From: Hyphomicrobiales bacterium
Lineage (GTDB): Bacteria > Pseudomonadota > Alphaproteobacteria > Rhizobiales > Rhizobiaceae
Length of the DNA stretch: 64,000 bases
NCBI GenBank assembly: GCA_017305935.1
Contig: JAFKJU010000033.1
Span: 62,001 to 126,000 of the forward strand
Direction of reading: 5' to 3'
Shown: positions 36,016-45,703 of the stretch, piece after piece
How the letters are laid out: each line of letters begins with the position of its first letter
How positions within the stretch are numbered: the stretch's first letter is position 1
Translations under genes and position numbers: made by a program
The notes under the pieces: model-generated
Database searches by the model: none
Seen by the model: only the letters and a program-made list of their open reading frames with translations
Told to the model about the DNA's origin: nothing

Positions 36016-36102
36016 TGGTGCCCAGAAGAGGACTCGAACCTCCACACCCTTGCGAGTACCAGCACCTGAAGCTGGCGCGTCTACCAATTCCGCCATCTGG
36101 GC
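36016..36102 (-). tRNA. tRNA-Leu (anticodon CAG)
   Basis: 87 nt including an encoded CCA. Acceptor GCCCAGA pairs with TCTGGGC; the D-arm region GGCGGAATTGGTAGACGCG is typical for leucine tRNAs. The anticodon stem CCAGC ... GCTGG encloses TTCAGGT, so the anticodon is CAG (reads CUG). A class II variable arm and GGTTCGAGTCC T-arm are visible. An integrase remnant lies beyond its 3' end, so this gene was an island attachment site. Confidence 0.96.
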
Positions 36103-36112
36103 GACGAGGAGC

Positions 36113-36141
36113 GATGTACGGGGCTGGGCGGCGGAAGTCAA
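36113..36141 (-). promoter_or_regulatory. Promoter of tRNA-Leu
   Basis: Minus strand: TTGACT (36136-36141), 17-base spacer, TACATC (36113-36118), placing the start about 7 bases before the tRNA 5' end at 36102. Confidence 0.7.
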
Positions 36142-36182
36142 CGGGGTTTTTGAAGTTTTTGTTTCAAACCTCGAAAAAAATG

Positions 36183-37637
36183 TCAGATGGCCCCACCGAC
36201 CCATGTGCGGATAAGGTCAAGGCCCTGTTTCAGCAGAGCTTTTGCCGCTTCCGGGGTTTCCGCTTCCACGTAGCAACGCATCTCCGGCGCATTGCCGGAG
36301 GGGCGAAAATGGATGATCCGGCCGTCCTCGAGCGCGATTCGCAACCCGTCGATGTCGCTCTTGCCCGCGACCTTGCCGATGGGGGCGAGAAAGGAGGCGA
36401 GATTGGCGTCGGACGCGCGCAGATGCGCCATCACTGCCGCGCTTTTTTCGACGGCGAAGTTCTCCAGGCGGTCGGCATCGGCGAAGGGCAGGCGGTGGTT
36501 GCCGGCAATCTCCGAGAGCGGCTTTTTCGCCTGCGCGGCCGCCGAAAGCACGGCCAGCACTGGTAGCACGCTGTCGCGGGTCGGCAGCGGATCGAGGCTA
36601 TGGCCGTTGACCTCAAAGGCGGAAGCGGTCAGCAGCCCGCCATTGGCCTCGAAACCCATGACCTTGGCGCGGCCTTCGGCCAGGGCCTCGTTCATGCCGG
36701 CGATGACGAAAGGCGAGCCGACCCTGGTACGTATCACCGAGAAGCTGCCGGCCTTTTCCAGCCCCGAATTGGAGGTCACCGGCGTCACCGCCACGCCGGC
36801 ATCGAGGAAAATGGCAGTCATCAGGCCGAGCAGGTCTCCGCGCAGCGGCGCGCCGGTTTCGTCGGCGAGCAGCGGCCGGTCGCCGTCGCCGTCGGCGGAG
36901 ACGATGGCGTCGAGCCTGTGCTCGGTGGCCCAGTCCCGCAGCAGCGTCACGGTCTCTGCCGAGACGGCTTCGGTATCGACCGGGATGAAATTCTCCGAAC
37001 GGCCGAGTGGTACGACCTCGGCGCCGTACTGGGAGAGCACTTCAACGAACAGGTCGCGCGCCACGGTGCTGTGCTGGTAGACGCCGATCTTCAGGCCGGC
37101 CAACGCCTGTTCCGGCAGGAGGGCGCGGTTACGGGCGCAGAATAGCTCCATGACGGCCACCGCTGCATCTTCGCCGCGGCCAGGCGTCGCGTCGACTGCG
37201 GTCTCGCCCTCAGCGAGTTCGCCGGCCTTGGCGCTGATCGCCGCTTCGTCCTGCTTGTCGATCTCGCCGTCCGGGCGATAGAACTTGATGCCGTTGCGGT
37301 CTGCAGGGATATGCGAGCCGGTGATCATGATTGCCGCTGCCTTGCGGCTCATGGCGTAGAGCGCCAGCGCCGGCGTTGGGACCGCGCCGCAATCGACCGG
37401 CGTGAAGCCGGCGCGCGCCAGCGCCCCGAAACAGGTTGCGGCGATCTCCGGGCTCGACTCGCGAAAATCGCGGCCGACGAAGATCGGATCGCCGGCACGC
37501 GCCCGGCCGCTTTCCAGGAGCACGCGCGCGAAGGCGGTGACATACAGCGCCGTCGCCTTGCCCTTGAGATCGACGGAAAGGCCGCGCAGGCCGCTGGTAC
37601 CGAATTTCAGGCTCACGGAAGGACTCCCAATATGCAT
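36183..37637 (-). CDS. Phosphomannomutase/phosphoglucomutase
   Basis: 484 residues, alpha-D-phosphohexomutase family; interconverts hexose 6- and 1-phosphates for surface polysaccharide precursors. FGTSGLRGL near the N-terminus, the phosphoserine loop ITGSHIPADRNGIKFY (usually T-A-S-H-N-P; here S-H-I-P), the metal loop SADGDGDRPLL, FEANGGLLT and the phosphate-binding FRPSGNAPEMR are present. It resembles ManB/NoeK-type proteins of rhizobia; sugar specificity is not settled. MHIGSPSVSLKFG at 37637 is chosen over a start 11 codons earlier. Confidence 0.88.
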   Translation of the reverse strand: MHIGSPSVSLKFGTSGLRGLSVDLKGKATALYVTAFARVLLESGRARAGDPIFVGRDFRESSPEIAATCFGALARAGFTPVDCGAVPTPALALYAMSRKAAAIMITGSHIPADRNGIKFYRPDGEIDKQDEAAISAKAGELAEGETAVDATPGRGEDAAVAVMELFCARNRALLPEQALAGLKIGVYQHSTVARDLFVEVLSQYGAEVVPLGRSENFIPVDTEAVSAETVTLLRDWATEHRLDAIVSADGDGDRPLLADETGAPLRGDLLGLMTAIFLDAGVAVTPVTSNSGLEKAGSFSVIRTRVGSPFVIAGMNEALAEGRAKVMGFEANGGLLTASAFEVNGHSLDPLPTRDSVLPVLAVLSAAAQAKKPLSEIAGNHRLPFADADRLENFAVEKSAAVMAHLRASDANLASFLAPIGKVAGKSDIDGLRIALEDGRIIHFRPSGNAPEMRCYVEAETPEAAKALLKQGLDLIRTWVGGAI

Positions 37638-37740
37638 TGTGCCGCGTTGGCCGCAAGCAGCGGGAGGCATCGAGCCGCCGTCGCGCCCGCGACATCTGCT
37701 CTATGTATAGGGGATTTCCGCTGTTGTCGCTGCCGGGAAA

Positions 37741-38034
37741 TCAGCTTTCCAGGTTGACGCGGTCGGTATGGCCGAGATCGCGGCCGGGCTCGATGATGTC
37801 GCGCACCCGCTGCTTCAGTTCCTTCGGGCCGGGAAAGCCGCCGTCGCGCTTGCGCTCCCAGATCAGCTCGCCGTTCACCCGGATTTCGAAATTGCCGCCG
37901 GTGCCGGGCAGCAGCGCCACTTCGCCAAGCGAATCGGCGAAGGTGGAGAGCAGTTCCTGCGCCATCCAGGCGGCGCGAAGCAGCCAGTTGCATTGCGTGC
38001 AGTAGAGGATGGTGATGCGCGGCTTGTCGGTCAT
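37741..38034 (-). CDS. SelT/SelW/SelH-type (Rdx) thioredoxin-fold protein
   Basis: 97 residues. ITILYCTQCNWLLRAAWMAQELL carries the CxxC redox motif near the N-terminus (cysteine in place of the selenocysteine of eukaryotic SelW), and GGNFEIRVNGELIWERKRDGGFPGPKELKQRVRD is the rest of the family pattern. Likely a small redox protein of unknown partner. MTDKPR at 38034 has GGAGACC ahead of it; an ATG four codons earlier is possible. Confidence 0.88.
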   Translation of the reverse strand: MTDKPRITILYCTQCNWLLRAAWMAQELLSTFADSLGEVALLPGTGGNFEIRVNGELIWERKRDGGFPGPKELKQRVRDIIEPGRDLGHTDRVNLES

Positions 38035-38224
38035 GACGGTCTCCATTTCATGTTTTTTCCAGCTTTATGCGCACCACCGGATAACGACAACAGCGGCTCA
38101 CGAAAAATTCAACTGAAATAGTCATGTTTTGATCGGGTTATGGATTGCCATTCCGGCCGCGGCCCGCAGATCTGCCGCCATTCGCTTTTCAAGCGTATTT
38201 CCAAGGACAGCTCAAGGAGACGAC

Positions 38225-38659
38225 ATGACCGAACCCCGCCTGATCATCCCCGCGCTCGGGTCTCTCTATGCCGGCCTGCGCACGCCGATGGAAACGCTGC
38301 TGCGGCTTGCCGCCGGTGCGCTGCTCGCCGTCCATGGCTATGGCAAGATCATCAATCCCTTCGGGGCCGTCGATATGGTGCAGGGCCTTGGCTTCTATCC
38401 CGGCGTTTTCTGGTCGCCGCTGCTGTCGGCCACCGAATTCTTTGGCGGCATCTTTCTCGCCCTCGGTTTCCTGACGCGGCCGGCGGCATTGGCCGCATCG
38501 ATCGTCCTGCTCGTCACCGTCTATGCCCATGGCTTTGCCTGGGGTGACGGATTGGCGGGAGCGGAGAAATCGGTCCTCTGGGCGGCGATTACCCTGTATT
38601 TCGCCGTGCGCGGCGCCAATGCCTGGTCCGTCGATGCTCGGATCGGCCGGCAGTTCTGA
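38225..38659 (+). CDS. DoxX family membrane protein
   Basis: 144 residues with four hydrophobic segments: ETLLRLAAGALLAVHGYGKI, FWSPLLSATEFFGGIFLALGF, AALAASIVLLVTVYAHGFAW and SVLWAAITLYFAVRG. This is the DoxX/SURF4-like four-helix bundle; biological role is usually unclear, with links to redox stress. AAGGAGACGAC precedes the ATG. The glutamine amidotransferase gene follows after 68 bases. Confidence 0.85.
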   Translation: MTEPRLIIPALGSLYAGLRTPMETLLRLAAGALLAVHGYGKIINPFGAVDMVQGLGFYPGVFWSPLLSATEFFGGIFLALGFLTRPAALAASIVLLVTVYAHGFAWGDGLAGAEKSVLWAAITLYFAVRGANAWSVDARIGRQF

Positions 38660-38727
38660 CAGGACCCTTGAACCTTGCGCCGGGACATGGTCTTGTCCCG
38701 GCGTGAAAGACAGCAGGGAGTGTGGCG

Positions 38728-39471
38728 ATGCGCGTTGCGGTGGTTGAAAATACGCTTGTATCGAGTCTGGGGCAGGTCGGTGTGGCGCTGCAAGAGGCCG
38801 GCGCGGAACTGACGATCTTCCAGCCCTGGAAGGGTGGCGAACTGCCGCAAGACCCTGATGCGTTCGATGGGCTCGTCGTGCTCGGCGGCGAGCAGAGCGC
38901 CATCGACGACCACACCCATCCTTATCTGCCGCAACTGGCCGAGGTCATGCGCCACTTCGGCGATGCCGGCAAGGCGGTGCTCGGCATCTGTCTCGGTTGC
39001 CAGATTCTGGCGCGCGGCTATGGTGGCGACAACCTGCTCGGCCAGACGCCGGAATTCGGCTGGTTTGACGTCGCGCTGACGCCGGAAGGTGCTGCCGATC
39101 CGGTTCTGGCCGCCGCCGCACAGGATTTTTCGATTTTCCAGTGGCACAGCGATACCTTCACCCTGCCGTCGCAAGCAGTGCATCTGGCCTCGAGCCCGGC
39201 GGCCTCCGCCCAGGCTTTCCGCATCGGTCGCGCCGCCTATGGCACCCAGTTCCATTTCGAAGCCAGCCGCGACGTGGTCGAGGATTGGCGTCAGAAGTTC
39301 CCCGACATGATGGAAGTTTGCCGACCCGGCTGGCTGGAGGAGCATCGCGACCTGGCACAGGTCCATGGCCCCGCCGCTGACGCTACCGGTCTGGCGCTGG
39401 CTCGCGCCTGGGTCCGGCAGATCGAGGTCGCGGAGCGTTCCGAAAGGCCGGAATTGCTGGCTGGCGAATAA
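38728..39471 (+). CDS. Class I glutamine amidotransferase domain protein
   Basis: 247 residues, GMP-synthase/GuaA-like GATase fold: VVLGGEQSAIDD, nucleophile elbow GICLGCQILARGYGG with the Cys, and FGTQFHFEA-type His region (YGTQFHFEAS). WHSDTFTLP supports a stand-alone YfeJ/GuaA-like enzyme that takes ammonia from glutamine or cleaves gamma-glutamyl bonds. The substrate is unknown. ATG at 38728 preferred over GTG 38722. A hairpin terminator follows immediately. Confidence 0.85.
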   Translation: MRVAVVENTLVSSLGQVGVALQEAGAELTIFQPWKGGELPQDPDAFDGLVVLGGEQSAIDDHTHPYLPQLAEVMRHFGDAGKAVLGICLGCQILARGYGGDNLLGQTPEFGWFDVALTPEGAADPVLAAAAQDFSIFQWHSDTFTLPSQAVHLASSPAASAQAFRIGRAAYGTQFHFEASRDVVEDWRQKFPDMMEVCRPGWLEEHRDLAQVHGPAADATGLALARAWVRQIEVAERSERPELLAGE

Positions 39472-39475
39472 CAAG

Positions 39476-39508
39476 CAAAGCCGCCCGGCAGACTCGGGCG
39501 GCTTTTCC
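39476..39508. terminator. Bidirectional terminator between the amidotransferase and pheT
   Basis: AAAGCCGCCCG-GCAGACT-CGGGCGGCTTTT, followed on plus by TTTTCC; it separates convergent genes and also lies just beyond the pheT stop on the minus strand. Confidence 0.85.
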
Positions 39509-39524
39509 ATTTAAGATCGACCAC

Positions 39525-41948
39525 TCAGGCCCGCAGCGTGCCGCCGGTCGTCTTGGTGACGTTGCCGACGATCTTTGCCGTCAGCACGTCGAAATCGTCG
39601 TCGGTGAGGGTCTTTTCGACTGGCTGAATCACCACTTCGATGGCGACCGACTTCTTGTCGGCGCCAAGCGATGCTCCCTCGAACACGTCGAAGACATTGA
39701 CGGCGACGATCAGCTTGCGGTCGGCGCTCGCGGCGGCCTTGAGGATGGCGCCGGCTTCCACCGTGCGGTCGACGACGAAGGCGAAGTCGCGCTTGACCGC
39801 CTGCAGGGCGGAGAGATCGAGCGCCGGCTTGGTGCGGGTGGCTTTCCGCTTCGGCTCCTGCATGGCGTCGAGATAGACCTCGAAGCCGCAGAGCGCGCCT
39901 GTCACGTCGAGGGTTTCGAGCGCGCGCGGGTGGAACTCGCCAAAAGTGCCGAGAACGATCTTCGGGCCCATCTTGATCGTTCCGGAGCGGCCGGGATGAT
40001 ACCAGCCGGGCGCGCCGCGTTCGATCTGGACATTGGCCATCGGCACGCCGCAGGCTTCGATCACCGCCAGCGCATCCGCCTTGGCGTCGAAGACGTCGAC
40101 CGGCTTGCCGCCGCCGCGCGTGGCGTTCGACCACAAGCGGCCGGCGCCGTTCAGCGAGGCGGTGCCGCGACGGATGCCGCCGGCGACGCGCCGCTGCGCC
40201 TCGGGCGTATCGCCCTCATAGGTGCCGGAGACTTCGAAGATCGCCACGTCGCCATAGCCCTTGTCGGCATTGCGCTGCGCGGCCGAAAGCAGGCCCGGCA
40301 GCAGCGACGGGCGCATGTCGGACATGTCGGCGGCAATCGGGTTGGCGAGCTTGAGCGCCGGCTGACCGCCGCCGAAAAGCTTGGCATGGGCTTCCGGGAT
40401 GAAGGACCAGGTGACGGCCTCCAGCATGCCGCGCGCGGCCAGCGCCCGCTTGGCGGTGCGGGTGCGGATCTGCAGCGTCGTCAGGATCTTGCCGTTGACG
40501 GAAGACAGCTTTTCCAGCGGCGTCGGACGGATGTTGTCGACGCCATGGATACGCAGCACTTCCTCGACCAGATCGGCCTTGCCGTCGACATCCGGCCGCC
40601 AGGAGGGCACGCCGACCGACAGCGTCTCGCCTGCGCCGCCGACGGCAAAGCCGAGACGGGTCAGGATGTCGGCGCTCTCGGCGCGGTCGATATCGAGGCC
40701 GGTGAGGCGCTTGACCTCGGAGACCGGGAAGGGGACGATTTTCGTCTGGTGGCCCTGATAACCGACGACATCGGCCCTGGCGGCGGTGCCACCGCAGAGT
40801 TCCAGCACCAGTTCGGTGGTGCGCTCCAGGCCCGGGACCATGTATTCCGGATCGACGCCGCGTTCGAAGCGATAACGCGCATCGGTGATGATGCCGAGCG
40901 TGCGGCCGGTGCGGGCGACGTTCATCGGATCCCACAGCGCCGATTCGATCAGCACGTCGGTGGTGTTCTCGTCGCAGCCAGAATGCTCGCCGCCCATGAT
41001 GCCGCCGATGGATTCGACGCCATTGTCGTCGGCGATGACGACGTTGGCGGGGCCGAGCTTGTATTCGCGCTGGTCGAGCGCCAGCACGGTCTCGCCCTCA
41101 TGCGCGCGGCGGACGGTCAGGTTGCCCTTGACCTTGGCGGCGTCGAAGACATGCATCGGCCGGCCCTGGTCGAAGGTCATGTAGTTGGTAATGTCGACCA
41201 GCGCGTTGATCGGACGCAGGCCGATGGCAATTAGCCGCTGCTGCATCCAGCGCGGGCTCGGGCCGTTCTTGACGCCGCGCACGAGGCGCAGCGCAAAGCC
41301 GGGGCAGAGCGCTGCGTCGTCCAGATCGATGACCACCTTGGTCGGGGTCTCGCCCTCGACCGGGAAGGACGGTGCCTTGACGTCCTTGAGGCGGCCGAGG
41401 CCGGAGGCGGCGAGATCGCGGGCGATGCCGCGGATCGAGGTGCAATCCGGCCGGTTCGGCGTCAGGTTGATCTCGATGACCGGATCGTCGAGGCCGGCAT
41501 AGGCGGCAAACGACGTGCCGATGGGCGCATCGGCCGGCAGGTCGATGATGCCGTCATGGCTGTCGGAAATGTTGAGTTCCTTTTCCGAGCACATCATGCC
41601 GCGGCTTTCGACGCCGCGGATGGTGCCGACCGCCAGCGTCACGTTGATGCCGGGCACATAGGTGCCGGGGGCGACAAAGGCGCCGACGAGGCCCTCGCGG
41701 GCATTCGGCGCGCCGCAGACGACCTGCACCGGTTCGCCGCTGCCGGTATCGACTTTGAGAACCCGAAGACGATCGGCCTGCGGATGCTTTTCGGCGGCGA
41801 TAACGCGGGCGATGACGAAAGGCTTGTACAGCGCCTTGTCATCGACATCCTCGACTTCGAGGCCGATGGCCGTCAGCCGCTCGCAGATCTCGGTGAGTGA
41901 GGCATCGGTTTCCAGGTGATCCCTGAGCCAGGAGAGCGTGAATTTCAT
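39525..41948 (-). CDS. pheT: Phenylalanine--tRNA ligase beta subunit
   Basis: 807 residues, the full bacterial length. An N-terminal tRNA-binding OB fold ([22 protein letters not shown] near 43-65) is followed by the B3/B4 editing region ([20 protein letters not shown] [17 protein letters not shown]), the B5 domain ([21 protein letters not shown] [16 protein letters not shown]) and the C-terminal ferredoxin-like anticodon-binding domain ([17 protein letters not shown]). Partner of pheS, 22 bases upstream on the same strand. Confidence 0.97.
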   Translation of the reverse strand: MKFTLSWLRDHLETDASLTEICERLTAIGLEVEDVDDKALYKPFVIARVIAAEKHPQADRLRVLKVDTGSGEPVQVVCGAPNAREGLVGAFVAPGTYVPGINVTLAVGTIRGVESRGMMCSEKELNISDSHDGIIDLPADAPIGTSFAAYAGLDDPVIEINLTPNRPDCTSIRGIARDLAASGLGRLKDVKAPSFPVEGETPTKVVIDLDDAALCPGFALRLVRGVKNGPSPRWMQQRLIAIGLRPINALVDITNYMTFDQGRPMHVFDAAKVKGNLTVRRAHEGETVLALDQREYKLGPANVVIADDNGVESIGGIMGGEHSGCDENTTDVLIESALWDPMNVARTGRTLGIITDARYRFERGVDPEYMVPGLERTTELVLELCGGTAARADVVGYQGHQTKIVPFPVSEVKRLTGLDIDRAESADILTRLGFAVGGAGETLSVGVPSWRPDVDGKADLVEEVLRIHGVDNIRPTPLEKLSSVNGKILTTLQIRTRTAKRALAARGMLEAVTWSFIPEAHAKLFGGGQPALKLANPIAADMSDMRPSLLPGLLSAAQRNADKGYGDVAIFEVSGTYEGDTPEAQRRVAGGIRRGTASLNGAGRLWSNATRGGGKPVDVFDAKADALAVIEACGVPMANVQIERGAPGWYHPGRSGTIKMGPKIVLGTFGEFHPRALETLDVTGALCGFEVYLDAMQEPKRKATRTKPALDLSALQAVKRDFAFVVDRTVEAGAILKAAASADRKLIVAVNVFDVFEGASLGADKKSVAIEVVIQPVEKTLTDDDFDVLTAKIVGNVTKTTGGTLRA

Positions 41949-41970
41949 GGGTTTTCTCCTTGGATGCCGG

Positions 41971-43053
41971 TTAGGCGCTGAGGCCGCCGAACAGGGTCGG
42001 CATGTCGAGCGGGCGGAAGCCGTAATGCGTCATCCAGCGGACGTCGGCGTTGAAGAAGTCGCGCAGGTCCGGCATGCCGTATTTCAGCATGGCGATGCGG
42101 TCGAGACCCATGCCCCAGGCAAAGCCCTGGTATTCGTCGGGATCGAGCCCGCCGGCGCGCAAGACGTTCGGATGCACCATGCCGCAGCCGAGGATCTCCA
42201 TCCAGTCCGTGCCTTCGCCGAACTTGACGATCGGGCCGGAGCGGTCGCACTGGATGTCGACCTCGAAGGACGGCTCGGTGAACGGGAAGAAGGACGGGCG
42301 GAACCGCATGGTCACCGAGGGCACTTCGAAGAAGGCCTTGCAGAATTCCTCCAGAACCCAGCGCAGATGGCCGACGGTCGCGGTCTTGTCGACGACGAGG
42401 CCCTCGACCTGATGGAACATCGGCGAATGGGTGGCGTCGGAATCCTGGCGATAGGTCTTGCCGGGAATGATGATGCGGATCGGCGGCTTCTGCGCCTCCA
42501 TGGTGCGGATCTGCACCGGCGAGGTGTGGGTGCGCAGAAGCTTGCGCGCGCCGGTCTCGTCGGCATTGAAGAAGAAGGTGTCGTGCATCTCGCGGGCAGG
42601 ATGGCCCTCGGGGAAGTTCAGCGCCGTAAAATTGTAATAGTCGGTCTCGACGTCAGGGCCTTCGGCGATGGAGAAACCCATGTCGCCGAAGATGGCGGTG
42701 ATCTCGTCGACGATCTGGCTGATCGGATGGATGCGGCCGCGTTCGGCAGGCGAGGTGCGCACCGGCAGGCTGACATCGACGGTCTCGGCTTCGAGGCGGG
42801 CGGCGATGGCCGCATCCTTCAACGCGCCCTTGCGTGCGGCGATCGCTTCCGTGATCTCGGTCTTCAACGCGTTGATGGCGGCGCCGCGCGTCTGGCGCTC
42901 TTCCGGCGACATGGCGCCGAGCGTCTTCAGGAGGTCGGAGACGGAGCCCTTCTTGCCGAGGGCGCCGACACGGACGGCCTCGATCGCCGCTTCGTCGCCG
43001 CTTTCGGCAATCTCCGCCAGAAGCGAGGTTTTCAGGTTTTCCAGATCGGACAT
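41971..43053 (-). CDS. pheS: Phenylalanine--tRNA ligase alpha subunit
   Basis: 360 residues. An N-terminal coiled coil (residues 1-90) is followed by the class II catalytic core: motif 2 region with [23 protein letters not shown], and motif 3 [25 protein letters not shown] is typical for bacterial PheS. The frame extends 37 codons upstream, but [11 protein letters not shown] at 43053 is the usual start, with CGGAAATGACA before it. Co-transcribed with pheT. Confidence 0.97.
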   Translation of the reverse strand: MSDLENLKTSLLAEIAESGDEAAIEAVRVGALGKKGSVSDLLKTLGAMSPEERQTRGAAINALKTEITEAIAARKGALKDAAIAARLEAETVDVSLPVRTSPAERGRIHPISQIVDEITAIFGDMGFSIAEGPDVETDYYNFTALNFPEGHPAREMHDTFFFNADETGARKLLRTHTSPVQIRTMEAQKPPIRIIIPGKTYRQDSDATHSPMFHQVEGLVVDKTATVGHLRWVLEEFCKAFFEVPSVTMRFRPSFFPFTEPSFEVDIQCDRSGPIVKFGEGTDWMEILGCGMVHPNVLRAGGLDPDEYQGFAWGMGLDRIAMLKYGMPDLRDFFNADVRWMTHYGFRPLDMPTLFGGLSA

Positions 43054-43117
43054 TGTCATTTCCGTTCGATTTTTGGCGGGATCAGGAGGCGGAGCATTTC
43101 CAGTGAAAGCAAGCCAA

Positions 43118-43157
43118 AGAAAAACCCGCGCCAGCCCAAACCAGCGCGGGTTTCCCG
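43118..43157. terminator. Terminator between rplT and pheS
   Basis: AAAAACCCGCGC ... GCGCGGGTTT with a 13-base loop, just beyond the rplT stop on the minus strand; it separates the ribosomal-protein unit from pheST. Confidence 0.8.
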
Positions 43158-43192
43158 AATTCAATCAGCGTGTGAGCCGTGGGAAGCGCTGG

Positions 43193-43597
43193 TTAACGAA
43201 CCGCGCTTTCAAACTCGTTGGCCGTACCGGCATCCTTGAGATAGGCGAGCGCCTGCTTGGAAGCATCGACGAGAGCGCCGAAGGCTGCCGGTTCATGGAT
43301 GGCCATGTCGGACAGAACCTTGCGGTCGACTTCGATGCCGGCCTTGTTGAGGCCGTCGATGAAGCGGCCGTAGGTCAGGCCGAATTCGCGCACGGCGGCG
43401 TTGATGCGCTGGATCCACAGGGCGCGGAAGTTGCGCTTCTTGGCGCGGCGGTCGCGCGTCGCGAACTGGCGCGAACGGTCGACGGCAGCCTTGGCGGCGC
43501 GGATGGTGTTCTTGCGACGGCCATAAAAGCCCTTGGCGGCCTTCAGCGTCTTCTTGTGCTTGGCATGGGCGGTAACGCCGCGTTTTACACGTGCCAT
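43193..43597 (-). CDS. rplT: 50S ribosomal protein L20
   Basis: 134 residues, very basic: [28 protein letters not shown] with the long N-terminal helix that enters 23S rRNA, then [19 protein letters not shown]. The C-terminal extension ([21 protein letters not shown]) is a little longer than in E. coli, as usual in alphaproteobacteria. 41 bases after rpmI, same strand. Confidence 0.98.
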   Translation of the reverse strand: MARVKRGVTAHAKHKKTLKAAKGFYGRRKNTIRAAKAAVDRSRQFATRDRRAKKRNFRALWIQRINAAVREFGLTYGRFIDGLNKAGIEVDRKVLSDMAIHEPAAFGALVDASKQALAYLKDAGTANEFESAVR

Positions 43598-43638
43598 ATC
43601 ATGATCTCCTTACAAACTGTTCCGATATGCCTGAAGTC

Positions 43639-43842
43639 TCAGAGACCGTTCGGCAGATAGTTCTTGATGACCTTCTTGCCATCGGGCTCGGCCAGAACCA
43701 TCGTGCCGCGGGCATCGCGGATGAACTTGTTCGTACGCTTGATCATGCCGTGGCGCTTGCCGGCGGCGGCAGCCAGGACCTTGCCGGTCGCGGTGATCTT
43801 GAACCGCTTCTTGGCGGCAGACTTCGTCTTCATCTTGGGCAT
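43639..43842 (-). CDS. rpmI: 50S ribosomal protein L35
   Basis: 67 residues: [41 protein letters not shown] and [12 protein letters not shown] cover the whole L35 pattern. It is the first gene after the infC terminator and is followed by rplT, forming the rpmI-rplT pair. Confidence 0.98.
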   Translation of the reverse strand: MPKMKTKSAAKKRFKITATGKVLAAAAGKRHGMIKRTNKFIRDARGTMVLAEPDGKKVIKNYLPNGL

Positions 43843-44006
43843 TTTGCTACTCCGTTGTTTTTAATCGAGCCGGCTGACGAGGCCGAAACTCAAGCATAAG
43901 AACGGCCACGGCATGCCCTGCCGGACCGTTCGGACGGGCGCTTATAACCGCGCTTGCCCGAAAGTTCAACCGGCCCGGCCAAGGAATCTTGAATGTGGGA
44001 CCGGAA

Positions 44007-44037
44007 AACAAAAAGCCGCCCCGAGGGACGGCTTCGT
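44007..44037 (-). terminator. Terminator after infC
   Basis: Minus strand GAAGCCGTCCC-TC-GGGGCGGCTTTTTGTTTTC: 9-base stem with one wobble and a T-rich tail, 23 bases after the infC stop. It lies between infC and rpmI, so rpmI-rplT needs its own promoter or read-through. Confidence 0.75.
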
Positions 44038-44059
44038 CATGCGCCGGCGAAGCGGAAAA

Positions 44060-44596
44060 TCACTTCGGCGCGAGCACCATCATCATCTGGCGTCCCTCGA
44101 GCTTCGGCTCGGCTTCCACCTTGGCGATGCCAAGCGTATCTTCCTTGACCTGAAGCAGGAGCTTGAGGCCGAGTTCCTGGTGGGCCATTTCGCGGCCGCG
44201 GAACTTCAGCGTCACCTTGACCTTGTCGCCCTCTTCGAAGAAGCGGTTCATGGCCTTCATCTTCACCTCATAATCATGGGTGTCGATGTTCGGGCGCATC
44301 TTGATTTCCTTGACCTCGACGATCTTCTGTTTCTTGCGCGCTTCGGCCGCTTTCTTCTGCGTCGAATACTTCAGCTTGCCGAGATCGAGGATCTTGCAGA
44401 CAGGCGGTTCTGCGTTGGGAGAGATCTCCACGAGATCGAGACCCGCCTCTTCCGCCATCTTCATGGCCTGGTCAGTCGGCATCACACCGAGATTCTGGCC
44501 TTCGGCATCGATGAGCTGGACTCGCGGGATACGGATTTCCCTGTTGGCGCGCGGCCCCTCTCTCACGGGGGCATCGGCTTTGAAAGGTCTGCGAAT
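44060..44596 (-). CDS. infC: Translation initiation factor IF-3
   Basis: 178 residues if started at ATT 44594-44596, which gives (M)[21 protein letters not shown], the alphaproteobacterial N-terminus. The first in-frame GTG (44566) would drop ten conserved residues. GGAG lies 10 bases before the ATT, and no ATG, GTG or TTG occurs further upstream in frame. N-domain: [21 protein letters not shown]-domain: [29 protein letters not shown]. An AUU start is a known autoregulatory device of infC in E. coli. Confidence 0.93.
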   Translation of the reverse strand: MRRPFKADAPVREGPRANREIRIPRVQLIDAEGQNLGVMPTDQAMKMAEEAGLDLVEISPNAEPPVCKILDLGKLKYSTQKKAAEARKKQKIVEVKEIKMRPNIDTHDYEVKMKAMNRFFEEGDKVKVTLKFRGREMAHQELGLKLLLQVKEDTLGIAKVEAEPKLEGRQMMMVLAPK

Positions 44597-44782
44597 GGTC
44601 GTATTCTCCGGTTTATAGGGTCGAAATGCGGCGGCCCAAACGGCCTGTCAACGCAGTTCGACGCCAATGTCTTGATTGCCACGGGCAAGTCAATAGCACG
44701 CTTTCACAAAAAATACACCTGCTGTAAGGCTGTGCGACCCTTCGTTTTTGCAGTGATTCATGCCTCGTTTCGGGAGTTATAT

Positions 44783-45607
44783 ATGTCGGAAGCTCATTTC
44801 CTGCCAGATGTGACGGTTCTTTCTGTCGGTGAAGGCGATTCGCGGCGCGATATCGCCATGCGCCTGCGCGCCGCGACCATAGATGGCGCGCCACTGGCGC
44901 TCGTCTGGCTCTCCGGTTACAGCTCCGACATGGAGGGCACCAAGGCGGTGGAGATGGACGCCTATGCTGCCGAAAACGGCCTTGCCGCCATCCGCTTCGA
45001 TTATTCCGGGCACGGCCGCTCCGGCGGCGCCTTCACCGACGGCACCATCAGCCGCTGGCTGGAAGAGGCGCTGGCCGTGGTGCGCCATGCCGCGCCCGAA
45101 CGGGTCGTGTTGGTCGGTTCATCGATGGGGGGCTGGATTGCGCTGCGCCTGCTGCAGGAACTGGGCAAGGCTGCGGGCGATGCGCAAGTCGCCGGCATGG
45201 TGCTGATCGCGCCCGCGCCCGACTTCACCGCCGAGTTGATCGAGCCCAATCTCGGCGATGCCGAAAAGGCCTCGCTCGCCGAGCGCGGCTTTTTCGAGGA
45301 GCATTCCGAATACAGTCCCGAGCCGAATATCTTCACCCGGGCGCTGATCGAGGACGGGCGCGCCAACCGCGTGCTGCAGGGCATCATCGAGACCGGCTGC
45401 CCGGTGCATATCCTTCAGGGGATGCAGGATGCCGACGTGCCCTATGCGCATGCGCTGAAGCTGGTCGAACACCTGCCGGCGGCAGACGTGGTGCTGACCC
45501 TGATCCGCGACGGCGATCATCGCCTGTCGCGCCCTCAGGACATCGAGCGCCTGCTGGGCGCCATTGCCGAAGTCGTTAACGCCGGGACGCCAGGCGTTGC
45601 AAATTAA
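44783..45607 (+). CDS. Alpha/beta hydrolase
   Basis: 274 residues. The nucleophile elbow is GSSMGGW (Ser near 112), the oxyanion region WLSGYSSDMEG, the acid is in MQDADVPY and the His in RDGDHRLSRPQD, giving a full catalytic triad. It is similar in layout to palmitoyl-thioesterase (ABHD10-like) hydrolases, but substrate is unknown. ATG at 44783 follows CGGGAGTTAT; the frame is open far upstream without family resemblance. Divergent from infC. Confidence 0.85.
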   Translation: MSEAHFLPDVTVLSVGEGDSRRDIAMRLRAATIDGAPLALVWLSGYSSDMEGTKAVEMDAYAAENGLAAIRFDYSGHGRSGGAFTDGTISRWLEEALAVVRHAAPERVVLVGSSMGGWIALRLLQELGKAAGDAQVAGMVLIAPAPDFTAELIEPNLGDAEKASLAERGFFEEHSEYSPEPNIFTRALIEDGRANRVLQGIIETGCPVHILQGMQDADVPYAHALKLVEHLPAADVVLTLIRDGDHRLSRPQDIERLLGAIAEVVNAGTPGVAN

Positions 45608-45660
45608 CCATATCCGTTGATGTTTCGCGTTAACGTTTTGGTAATGATTGACATCCGCCC

Positions 45661-45695
45661 CCTCGAAATCTTAACGTTTGCTTAACGTTTCGAGG
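45661..45695. promoter_or_regulatory. CtrA box inside an inverted repeat, upstream of the C93 peptidase gene
   Basis: TTAA-CGTTTGC-TTAA at 45671-45685 is a perfect TTAA-N7-TTAA CtrA site. It is enclosed by CCTCGAAA (45661-45668) and TTTCGAGG (45688-45695). The start codon follows only 8 bases later, at 45704, and the region just upstream has further GTTAAC motifs. Confidence 0.55.
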
Positions 45696-45703
45696 GGCGA
45701 CGC

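Noticed and set aside
37741..38034. Selenoprotein with recoded UGA
   Set aside because: The CxxC motif uses two ordinary Cys codons and no SECIS-like need exists.
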